A DNA stretch of 64,000 nucleotides from Sternotherus odoratus (taxonomy: Eukaryota > Chordata > Testudines > Kinosternidae), in contig JAVMKO010000001.1 of the NCBI GenBank assembly GCA_032164245.1, forward strand, positions 76,629,892 through 76,693,891, read 5' to 3'. How positions within the stretch are numbered: position 1 is the stretch's first letter; each line of letters opens with the position of its first letter. The notes beneath the pieces were generated by a model. It saw only the letters and a list, made by a program, of their open reading frames with translations, was not told the origin of the DNA and ran no database searches. The position numbers and the translations under genes were made by a program. This document shows, in pieces, positions 23,201-34,400 of this stretch.

Positions 23201-25060
23201 AACAGGCAGTTCTAAGCGGCTCGGATCTTGCACAGAGAATGTGTTGTCCCCTGATCTGCAATATAACATGCTTTTCTGCTAATGATTGTTTACTGTGGGG
23301 ACAGCAGGCCCCTGTCATTCCAACAATCCTGGATCCATGCTATGCGCAGAAACAGCACCACATCAGTTTGGATCATTGGGCAGTCCTGGGGTGTGTCTCA
23401 GGAAGTGGCCAATACTTGCTGCTTCAGAGGAAAAACAAACCCATAATGTACCTGACCAATCTGTGTAATGCTGTGTACCATAGGTGCTGGGGAAAGAGTG
23501 GTTGCTTCCTAATTACACTACAGATGGCCAGCTCACGCTCTGAAGAGTATTTTACCTACAGAGCTTCATATATCATTGATGGTAATAACATTTCCCAGCA
23601 CTTAGCAGTTTTGGATTGTGCTGTCTGGGTACAATCTTCTGTTAGCAGAGCCTTCCTAAGCGGACTCCAAGAGTTTAGGGGGAGCCAGACTGAACAACCT
23701 CACACCCACCACTGGCCTGATACAAAAGCACAAGAGTTCCCTACTCCCTCCCTGCCCCCTGTTTAAATCTCCAGGGCGACAGCCCAGTCCAAAATTCCAG
23801 AAGCAAACTGAACTCAAGTGTAACATTTAAAGGCTCAGGCTCCTCTGGTGCTTGAAGGAATGATGTGTTACCTTACAGTTATTAGCGGCTGGTAGTCATT
23901 TCAAAGCGTTTGTTTTCAGAAAGCTGTACCATAGCAAATTGCAGCACGGAATTTATTCCTGGCCTGGAGTGCCTCTAAATCCCCCAGATAATTCTCATGT
24001 GCAAGCTCTTCTGAAATGGCAGATATAAATATATATATTTCAAAATTCCATATAGTGATCTTTCTATAGTGCCACATTTAGGGGGGGCAAAGAACTTGTT
24101 TGTAGATGGGGGGTGGTGGAGTGAAAGGATGTTGGCCGAGCCACCCTACAAACCCACTCTACTTAATTTACTCCTCACTCTGAATTCCTGAAATCTGTAA
24201 ATGCTGATCAGAGGTAACACATAATAGAGAAGCAGTGTACACTGTCCTCTAGAAACACAGCAACGCTAGAAAACACAGGTACAGGGGTACCTCTGTGAAA
24301 AACAAGAACAGAAAGCCAGTGCTATTCAGCTGGGGCAGCAGAGTTCTTCCAGGAGGAGGTGCCCCACTCCCACTCCAACTAACAATCTCACAACTCGCTT
24401 CAGGCTGGACAGACGCTGTCGAGTGTCGCTCCGACCCACATCTGCACAGGGCTAGTGCTGCCCAATCCAGGCCTGCATATCAGAAATACCAAATGGGCCC
24501 CCAGTGCCTTGTTACCACTCTTGATTGTCCCTGCTGCTCAGCTGTAAGACCGTTAAAGAGTGATTTCCAGCTGAGCCCAGCTCCGTGAAGCTCTTTTCTG
24601 CTCATGGGATGGGGGAAAGGAGCCTTCGTTCTGGCTAATCTGAACCAAATCTCCCCTGGCGGAGTGCAGCTGCTGCACCAGCCTTGAAGAGTATGTTAGG
24701 TCGTTGTTTTTTCCCTCTCCCCATCTGTCAATGGCTCTAAGTGTTGCCTGGGGAAAAAAATTGTACATGGGGGAGTGCAGTGATTGCTACTGGGCCTGCT
24801 CCCTGTATGGGTGCTCGAGTGGGGGGGGGGGAGAGACTTTTTGCTTTTCTGCACCTGTGCAAGGTTGGGCACAATATGTTGCTAAAATAAAGGGTGCGTA
24901 AGAGCAAATCTCACGAATGCAACCCCTCAAAATCAATAACGTTACCTGTCAAGACAATACATAGTACACCTACAGCCACATCTGCCTTCCTATGTATTGC
25001 CAGTGCCCCGTCCAGCATGCAAAGCACACTCTGCTTCCCCAGCACCCGCTCCAACCAACT
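20205..25060. other. gene-free stretch upstream of NFAM1
   Basis: I see no splice-bounded coding exon. The longest frame (23239-23766 +) has no signal peptide, domain or repeat pattern and is judged chance. The stretch includes the perfect tandem duplication at 21431-21482, a poly-G run near 22127-22139, MITE-like sequence with GTGTAGACAGGAC near 22735-22870, and a TATATATAT tract near 24030. Confidence 0.4.
21431..21482. repeat. perfect 26-bp tandem duplication
   Basis: A 26-bp unit beginning ATAGGAGGGGGGAAGGCAGT occurs twice head to tail without a mismatch. Confidence 0.95.
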
Positions 25061-25072
25061 ATCCTAGCGAGG

Positions 25073-25105
25073 GCTATATATAGTGTGGCCGTCTATTGAC
25101 TGATG
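25073..25105 (+). promoter_or_regulatory. candidate NFAM1 core promoter (TATA box)
   Basis: GGCTATATATAG at about 25072-25083 is a good TATA box about 275 bp upstream of the NFAM1 start codon. AACCACAG, the reverse complement of a RUNX-type TGTGGTT site, follows at about 25130, which would suit a myeloid gene. A possible acceptor TTTTCTTACAG (ending 25341) lies just before the ATG, so a 5' UTR intron is possible. This is inference from motif and position only. Confidence 0.35.
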
Positions 25106-25354
25106 TAACACCAGCACAGCAGTTTACAACAACCACAGAGGGAGGGAGGAGTCCAGCAGAAGCAGAAGGGAACCGTGTTTACCAGGAACAGCCTGCCTGT
25201 TGCATTGTGTTTCCCATCCTGCTGCCTCCCCGCCTCTTCCCTTGCAAAAGGGACGGAAGAAAGAACGTCTCAGTTGTGGAGATACCTGACCAAAACCATC
25301 TCTCGTCTGTTGGCTCATCAGATCTGGGTGTTTTCTTACAGCTTTGACCCTGTC

Positions 25355-25409
25355 ATGGCCTCCAGTCTATATGCCATCTTCCTCCTTCTCTGGCTCCTTC
25401 AGCGTGGAG
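25355..25409 (+). CDS. NFAM1: NFAM1 coding exon 1 (signal peptide)
   Basis: Encodes MASSLYAIFLLLWLLQRG, a typical hydrophobic signal peptide core, and stops one base into a Gly codon at the donor GGAG|GTAAAA. The phase-1 break matches exon 2. The ATG is chosen because it directly precedes the hydrophobic core. Reading further upstream in this frame gives no added signal-like sequence. Confidence 0.85.
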
Positions 25410-28400
25410 GTAAAAAGTGCTTTTTGTTCCTTTTGTTTCTGCTCTCATTTGGTCACATTATGGCATTTTTTCAGCTGGTGTCTTTTTGTTAATTTCCAGA
25501 GAGCCCCCTCTAGGCACCTGCACATTCCTGCTGTTTCTGTCTTTTAAGAACTCATAAAGAAAAACCAGAAGGGAGGGGGGATATGGAAGTAGTGTAGTGT
25601 AACTTACATTAAGTGGTTCAGGTCCTCTGTGGCACATTCTTCTCAAGCTAATAGCTCCAAGGATTAACAGGGGGGTAGGTATCGGTATCTGCCCTGCATT
25701 GTGACAGTGGCACTTTACAATGGCTTGTGTGAAGTCCAGGTTCATGTAAACCTTGGCATTGTTATACAGGGTGAACTGAAGATGAGGCGGAGGAGGATGA
25801 ACGGTCATGTCCTAAACTCAAGAGTAGGGCCAGAAGAGACCACTCATATCACTGGTCCTGCCATACCACCGCTGCATTTTGGATGATCCCTCATTACATC
25901 CCTTTTTTTAACATAATATCTAACCTGCTCCTGACTCCGAGTCTGCCATCAGGATACCCTGAGCATTTCCCTTGGGAGAATCCTTCAGCTCAGGTGCTTT
26001 TACAAACTGTTCCCAGTGCTGTAACCTAACCTTTTCCTTAACTTCAGTCCATTGCTCCTTGTTATGTCATCTGCAGAGGCCTTTCTTTCATTGGCATGAT
26101 TACCTTGAAGTTGTTTGTAGACCATGATCATGTTCTCCCTCCGTCACCCCACCCCAGAACTCTTCTCAGCAGTTTGTATTTAGCTCCTTTCATTTTGGGT
26201 TGTCACGTCTGAAATGTGGTTGTTAAATAATTGATGGTTGTGTCACAATACGGTGTCATAATATGATGACATCACACCAAGCTCAGATTACATTATGGGG
26301 CTTTTTTAGTGTCCCACAGGGACCCTGTTTGTAGAATGCAAGATGCCAGAGAATCCCAGCAAAACCAGGAAAGATGATCACGTCACCTTTCTTTTTATAT
26401 CTCTATCCTTCAATTCATGTATCACTGAAAGAATCAAAATTCTCTGTTGTGTAGAGAGAGACTTGTCCATAAGGTTCTGACTCATGGTCCTAACGGGGGA
26501 AGAGCACTGAGATATGGGATTCACAGCGCCTCATCTCTTTCTAGGCCAGTAAAAGTCTGGTACAGTTTGGAAGATGATGCAATTTGTCTGTAGAGGAAAA
26601 GGCAGCAGCTGACCTGAATCTTGAGGGGTCAATTTCAAGTTGATCTATCCATAGAGTCCAATACAGTGGTGACTAAGGTCTCTCCTTCCCCCTTACTTAT
26701 CATGTGAACAGTGACAGGAAATTAGCTCCACTGGCAAATGGAAAGAAAAAGCAGTTGGCTGGAGCTGCGCTGATGATTTTTTGATAACTCTTAAAATGCG
26801 TTTGACACTCCTCCGCTCCTATTGTTCTTTAGTCATAATTATGTCAAATGCTTTGAGATGGGAATTTCAACTGCTAACCTAAACAGATCAAAGGTCGTCT
26901 CGTGTTTAGAACGTGACTCATGATGTCAAAGAGACGGGGGCATATACCCTATCTATCAGCATCTATATACAGTGTTCCCCTTTAGCTTTTATTTTCCTTA
27001 TGCTAAACAAAAAAGGGAACAAGCCTAGAGACAGCATCTCCTCTTTGCTTCTGCAAGTCTCTGTTGTAACTTCCTATATATTACCACTTGGAGAATTGCA
27101 GCAGCAGATATCCTTCCAATTGCCTGACAGTCCCCCCAGAATTATTTGGAATCCCGGACCTGTGGAGCTGAGGGGAGACTCTTTAGCAGTGGGATCACTT
27201 CCTGGATCCCAACAGAACTACTCTGCTGTATCCAACTGGTCTCGGTCTATCACAGCGTGTATATTAAACTGAATGTTATAAGTATGAATGTAATCTTAAA
27301 ATAAAAAACAATCATGGGAACTATTTCCCCTCTCTCTTAAAGAGATATCATCATGCATGGCTACGTCAGGTCTTCACAGTTCTGCCAATAGTTCCTGTAT
27401 CTTATGTGCTGACTCACCCTTGCTTTGCTGTTTAGAGTGGCAAAAGTTTGAGTGATGAAGCTGCATCCTCTTAATATTTTTCACAGTCGTGATACTGGCC
27501 TGCACAGTGTGTAAAATTTCCTTCCTTAATCTCATACCCCACGTACCCAAATACACACGTACACTGACCAGGGCCGGCGACAGAAATTTTGGGGGGCCCT
27601 ACTCTGATCGTTGGGGGCCCCTACTCTGATCGTTGGGGGCCCCCCCAGCCTATTCTCCTTCCCCCCCTGCCTGACCCGGCCCACCCAACCTAATCTCCTC
27701 CCCCAGCCTAACCTCCTCCCCTCCCCACCCATGCTGTCAGGCAGTCAGGGACAATCTGCCCTGCCCGGGCTGTGGTGCGGGGGTCGCTGTTTTGTCCCCG
27801 GGGTGTTGGACATGAGGGGGCCGGGCGCTGGGGCCGGGATATCAAAGGGTTAATGGGAGGGAAGAGGCAGGTGCCTGGCACGCCGCTGCCCCCGCTCCTG
27901 CCCCGGCGCCCCCCACCTGCAGCTCCGGCTCGGGCTCGCTCCTCCTTTCCCAGGGATGCTGTGCGGTCGGCCGGCCCCTCTTCTCATGCTGAGCATCCAG
28001 CGCAGCCCTGCCCCCTTCGCTGCCGGCGAGCCAGATGCGCCCCGAGTCGGAGCGGGCGGCGGAGCCGGGCGCCGCGGGTGGAGCCCAGCGCCAGGCGGCA
28101 GACCCGGCGACAAGGGGGGACAACTACGGGTAGAGCTGTACCGGGCCCCGGACTTAAGGGCCCCCCCCTTAAGTCCGGGGCCCGGTACAGCTCTACCCAT
28201 AGTCCCCCCCTGTCGCTGGCCCTGGTGACACTGACACACACATTTGCACACTGACACAGAGGCATGGGATTTTAGAGGCTGCATTATACAAAACATCAAA
28301 CCAGAGTTAATTTCCACTTTTGTCAGCTATAACGTATTCTCACATACTGAGTAATCAGTCCACTTCCTCCCTTCTTTCTCCTTTCAGCATGCTAGAGTTT

Positions 28401-31400
28401 TAGAGAGCTCACAAAGAAAAAGGAGAAGCCTGGGGTTGCAAGACTGTATCTAAAACCACACACAATATTTATCTAATAGACTCTATAGACCACACAGGAG
28501 TTGCCTTGCCAAAACATACCAGTGGTCCACGTAGTCCAGTGTCATCTTGTCTCTGATAATAGCCAATCCTGGATGCTGCAAAGCTGGGTGCAGCCCCCAT
28601 TATAATGCATCTAATTGTGTTTGTGTGAAAGAGAGTGAGGGAGTGTGTGTGTTTGGGGGTGTTATGTAAATGCTAGTGATGATCTCCTATTGTCTAGGAT
28701 GGCAGGTTGCAGGACAGAAGGTTTCAGTAGAACAAACCCCCCTGATCCAGGTCGCTTTTGCTGATGAAGAAGTATCTATGAAGTGCCTGGTCAGCTACCC
28801 CTACATGAACGAATACACTAGCTTCAGAATCCGTTATTACTGGGTGAACTCACAAGGCAAGACACTCGCAATCAAAAACATTCCAGTATCTGAAGCAATC
28901 CCTCCTGGAAAGCTGAACCAGACAACAGAGAAGGATTACCCACATACAATTGGGCGACCAGGAAACCCCCCTGCTACTGGCACCTACTACTGCGAGGCCA
29001 GGTGGAAAAGCACAACGAAAACGGGAAATGGGGTATTCATCCTTGTTAGAGGTAAGCTCCGACTGCACCTCACCTGGCCAATGAGAGATCAGAAGAAGAG
29101 GTTTGAAAGGCAAAATCTGACTGGAGTTTCCCTATGAAAGGGTGATTCCCCCGCCCCCCCTTTTCTTTTTTACATCAAAACAAGGTAGAAACTAGTAATA
29201 CCTAGCACTTGGGTAGCACTTTTCATCCACAGATGTCAAAGTGTTTTACAAAGAAGGTAAATAGCATTATCCCCATCCGTGAAATGGAGGCACAGAGAGG
29301 CTAAAGCCTGGTTTACACTACAGAGTGTTGCCAACATAGCTATGTCCGCTAGGAGGATCACCTTACTCTAATCCGTACAAAACGCAACTGCAAATATCAT
29401 CTTCTTTGCCTGCTGTTCTGACCACGTCACCTTCTCTTTGGATCTCTCCACTGTCTCCCTGTCTTACACCCTGTCAAACTCATTCTTTTAGCCCTAACTT
29501 TCATGGCCTTTTCGTGGCTTTGCCACCCCCTGCTTATCCATGTCTGTCACGTGTCTCTGCTTCCTGAGCTCCACCGTATACTGCCTGTGTCCTCCCCAGT
29601 TTACTTCTCCCACAGAGAAGGCCAGGTGTCAGGCGTGAGGTACAGTGGCAAAGTTGGAGGGGTTGAGAAAGCTTGCAAGGGCCTACCTGTACCTGATTCT
29701 GTTCGTCACTGTCAGTCTTCATTTGGGGACCTTTCACATTCACCCTGGATGCGATTTAAAAGAAAACATATATTAAACGGTATGTTCTTCAGAGCTGCTT
29801 GGGAGTTCTATTGGATGGAAAACTTGGGGGTAAAAATGAACAATGGGTTCTCACCTCCACTCATGCCATGAATCGTTTGGCTTCTTCCTCACAGACACAG
29901 GGTACAGAGACCCCTCCTCCAGCATGTGGAAATTTCTCATCGCTCTTACCACTATCCTCACCATACTGACCATCATTGAAACAACTCTGCTGCTGTGGAA
30001 GACAAAGGCAAGTCTAAGATATGTATTATAGGCGGAGCTGGTAGCAATACCTGTCATTAAGGTTTCTTGACACTTCCCATTATAAGACCCTATTTTCTGT
30101 AGTTAATAACTTTACCTTAACTGCTTGGACTGAAATTTTACATGTTGAGAGCCTACCTCATACTGTTTGGTTTTTTGAGTATCAGCAAAAATGGTTCAGC
30201 CATATCAGAGAACAAGAGGAAGGGTAAATATATAGTTCATGTTAAAAGCGACTTGTGTCAACCAGACTGTGTGTGCACGATCCCCAAAGAGCAACTGAGC
30301 ATGCTGCAGCCCAGGGCTGCCAGGGGGAGCAGGACTTCCCCTGCAATCACTTCTCACCGCAGCTGGGGGTTGCTGTGGCACCAGGTGCACAGAAATTCTC
30401 TCTCCTCTGCTCCCAATGCTCCCTCACTGCTGGCACCCAGGCAGTGTGGCGGAGAAGCAGCCAGTCCGGAATGCAGAAGGGCAAGAGCTAGACTCCTTGG
30501 GAAGGTGTGCAGTGGCGGAAACAGAATGGCCAAGGAGTGTTGGGTGGATATTTGGGATTGGCGGGACAAGAAGCCAGGGAAAAGGGGAGAGGGACACTGG
30601 GGTGGGGGAGGTGGGATACAGGAACTAGTTGGGCAAGGAGACTGGGGCAAAGAGAATGAGGGGAGACTGAGATGGGAAGGCCAGGGAAGGAGACTGGGAC
30701 CGGCAGATCAGGTCAGGGAAGACTGAACTTCAAGGAGAAGATTGGGACTAGAATGAAGAGCTGGGCACTGGAGGAAACAGGGATGTGGAGCTGGGGGGAG
30801 GAAGAGTCAGGGCTGGGACAGGAACAGACTAGTGGGGTCGGGGCAGAAGGGGTCAGTGTCAGTAAGAGTCTGTGCTCATTGGAGTGCACAGTTCTCCAGA
30901 ACCTAGAACAGAGCCCAGGTCTACGGGAAGGTCATTCACTCTCCAATCCTCCATTTATCAGCTTGCTGGGATCAGCTAGACCTGGCTTTCCTTGAAACCC
31001 AGCTCACCTAGGAGGCTCCACTCTGAGCCCCATTTGGTGGAACGCTGGGCTCCTGATTGGCCTACTCTCCCTACTTAAGCCAGAAGGAGGAACAGGAACT
31101 TGCTGGTACAACTGGTCTCCACCCCGCTTTGGAATCCTCTCCCTGTACTACCTGCTCTTGTCTCCTGGTCCTAACCCCCTGGCTTCCTGACACAGCATGA
31201 TTCCTGGAATAGGTACCAACTCCATGAGTGCTCCAGCCCTGGAGCACTCATGGAAAAAAATTAGTAGGTGCTTAGCACCTACCGGCAGCCAAGCTCCTCT
31301 TCCTCCCCTCCCCCAATGCTTCCTGCCTGCCAGCAGCCTCACCAATCAATTTCTCCCTCTCCCTCCCAACACCTCCCACCTGCCACAATTAGCTGTTCTG

Positions 31401-34400
31401 TTGTGTGCAGAAAGCACTGGGAGGAAGGGAAAGGAGTGGGAGGGGGTGGAACTGGACAGGAAGAGGCAGAGTGGGAGTGGGAAAAAGCAGGGCAGGGTTG
31501 GGGGCTTGGGGAAGGCATGGAGTGGAGGAAGGGCCTGAGGTTGAGGAGCAGGGGCAGGAAGAGGCGGGGCAGGGGTGAGGTTTGGGGGAAGGGGTGGAGA
31601 TGGGGAAGGACCTAGGGTGGAGTGGAGGTTGAGCACCCCCGGAGACACTTGGAAGTCGGCACCTGTAATTCTTGGTATATGACCTTTGGTTCATGATCTT
31701 CTGGCTCTAGACCCTGGTTGGTGTGGGGACCCAGCCCTCCTGCCCTACATTAACTACTAGGCATGCCCTTCTCTGATATTCACCCAAGAGTTCTGAAGGA
31801 CTCAAGACATTGCTGAACTACTAGTGTATGTAACCTATCACTTAAGTCAGTTTCTATACCAGTAGCTAAGGTGGAGGATAGCTAATGTGATGCCAGTTTT
31901 TTAAAAAAAACTCCAGAGGTGATCCTGGCAATTGCAGGCCAATAAGTCTAACTTCAGTAAGAGGCAAACTGGGTGAAATAATAGTAAAGAACAGAGTTGT
32001 CAGACACATAGTTGATCATGATTTGTTGGGGAAGAGTCAGCATGGCTTTTGTAAAGGGAAATCATGCCTCACCAGTATATTATAATTCTTTGAGGGGGTG
32101 GACAAAGATGATCCAGTGGGTGTAGGGAACTTGGACTTTCAGAAAGCCTTTCACAAGATCCCTCACCAAAGGCTTTTAAACTATGCAGTCATGGGATAAG
32201 AGGGAAGGTTCTCTGCTGGATTAGTAACTGGTTAAAGGATGGGAAACAAAGGGTAAGAATAAATGGCTGGTTTTCAGAACGGAAAGAGGTAAATAGCAGT
32301 GTCCCCCAGGGATCGGTACTTGGACCAGAGCTGTTGAAGATATTTATAAATGATCTGGAAAAAGGGTAAATGGTGAGTTGGTAAAATTTGCAGATGATAC
32401 AAAATTACTCAAAATGGTTAAATCCAAAGCAGACTGTGAAGAGTTACAAAGGGATCTCGCTTGACTGGGCAACAAACTGAAAGCTGCAATTCAGTGTTCA
32501 TAAGTGCAAAGTAAAGTATACTGGAATTATGCATACAAACTGATGGGATCTAAATTAGCTGTTACCACTCAAGAAAGATCTTGGAGTCATTGTGGATAGT
32601 TCTCTGAAAACATCCACTCAGTGTGCAGCTGGAGTCAAAAAAGCTAACAATGTTAGGAACCATTAGGAATTGGGTAGATAATAAGACAGCAAATATCATA
32701 ATTCCCTTCCATAAATCCATGGTACAATGATACCCTGAATACTGCATATAGTTCTGGTCGCCCCATCTTAAAAAAAATGTATCAGAAATGGAAAAGATAC
32801 AGAGATGGTCAACAAAAATGATTGGCGTATGGAACAGCTTCCATAGCAGATGAGATTAAAAAGACTGGGACTTTTCAGCTTGGAAAAGAGATGACTAAAA
32901 GGGAATAAGACAGAGATCTATAAAATCATGGATGGTGTGGAGAAAGTGTTATTTACTCCTTCACATAACATGAGAATCAGGGATCACTCAATTAAGTTAA
33001 TAGGTGGCAGGTTTAAAACAAACACAAGGAAGAACTTCTTCACACGATGCAGTCAACGTGTAGCACTTGTTGCTAGGGGATGTTGTGAAGGCCAAAACTA
33101 TAATTGGGATCAAAAAAATAATTAAATAAATTCATGGAGAATAGATCCATCAATGGCTATTAGCCAAGATGGTCAGGGATGCAACCTCTGCTCTGGGTGT
33201 CCCTAGTCTCTGACCACCAGAAGCTGGGAATGGTTGACAGGGGATGGATCACTTGATCATTGCCCTGTTCTGTTCATTCCCTCTGAAGCACCTCTCATTG
33301 GCCACTGTCAGAAGACAGGACACTGGGCTAGATGGACCATTGGTCTGATGCAGTATGGCTGTTCTTATGTTCTTATTCGTAATCTCTTATGAACATAGCA
33401 TCAAATAAATTAGAGGAGGAATTAAGAGCTGGCCAAAACAGGCTACCAAGGCAACAGCTCTTGAATCCTGGAGCACCACTCTTCTCATAATGCCTCAGAG
33501 ACAGATTGTTTTTCTGATTTAAAAAAATTACAATTATTAGACATAAGTAGGAGAGAGAAATCAGGGTGGGAACCTCTCCCCTTCTTTAGCCCAGTAAAGG
33601 GACTGGACTGAATAAAGGGACACTAACAGCCCCAGTTCCAGTCAGGGCAGGATTTCCCCAGGGCAGGAATTGCAGAAGACAGCTACACACATGTCTTCCA
33701 AGGACGACCTCACAATTCCCGGTGTGGGGGTCATGCTGGCGTGGGGTTGGTAGAGGGAGGGGTATGGCAGGGATAGGACTGAGCCGGTCCCCAGAGCATC
33801 CCAGGACTGGGAAGGCTGAGAATTCTTTGCTGTGCCTTTCAAAGTTTGTCTACACATGAAAATTAATCTGGAATAAGGTAAAGTGTGGTTCCAAAATGGA
33901 TTAAGCTAATTTGGAGTAAGACACTCATTGCAGAATAAGAGCATCCACACAGGAATAGCTATTCTGGAATAACTCCCCTGTAGGCAAGCATCACAGTCTC
34001 CAAGTCAGTGCAGGAGGGAGCTCAGGGATCAGTGTGTAGGAAAATGGTCAGGCTTTTCACTTTCCATTGCAGGCAAATATAAAGACCCCCTTTATCTTGT
34101 GGGGCTGCTCCTCTGCCTCAGGACACTGCAGTACTACCTACTTTAAAGGTTCAAACATCATGAGATCTCTTCTTCCCCCTCAAAAAATCATGGCTTTGAA
34201 ATGGAAAAAAATAGATTTAAAAAAAAAAAATGTCTTCTGATTATTCCGTGTTGCTAATTCACAGATTCTATTGTGAGTCTTGCAATATGCTGTGCTTTAC
34301 TTAAAACCCCAGCTCCTGGGGCTATGGGATCACAGGAGAATCTCAGCTTTCATTTATTTTTATTTTTTTTTAAGATAAGTTTCTAGGCCTCAAAGGTTGT

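Larger units (their letters stand above)
25410..28697 (+). other. NFAM1 intron 1
   Basis: 3.3-kb GT-AG intron. It contains the hAT-type element at 27569-28224 and a minus-strand CR1 scrap at 28508-28610. Positions 25810-25940 (GTAGGGCCAGAAGAGACCACTCATATCA...) look like a common amniote interspersed repeat. The rest is unassigned. Confidence 0.75.

Noticed and set aside
23239..23766. 175-codon open frame on the + strand
   Set aside because: No signal peptide, domain or splice context, and the overlapping frame also stays open for a stretch. It looks like chance in a sequence of average composition.
27772..28317. Overlapping 90-160 codon frames that might be a gene upstream of the NFAM1 Ig exon
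   Set aside because: They are in the GC-rich transposon and its hairpin, and similar frames recur in the second copy at 34780-35304.
29503..29871. Open frame between NFAM1 exons 2 and 3, considered as an extra exon
   Set aside because: It would break the phase-1 join that gives the conserved LVRD-TGYRDP sequence, and part of it resembles a LINE remnant.
30142..30726. 194-codon frame after the transmembrane exon, considered as a read-through tail
   Set aside because: Purine-rich low-complexity sequence without an ITAM. The downstream exons 4-7 give the expected conserved tail.
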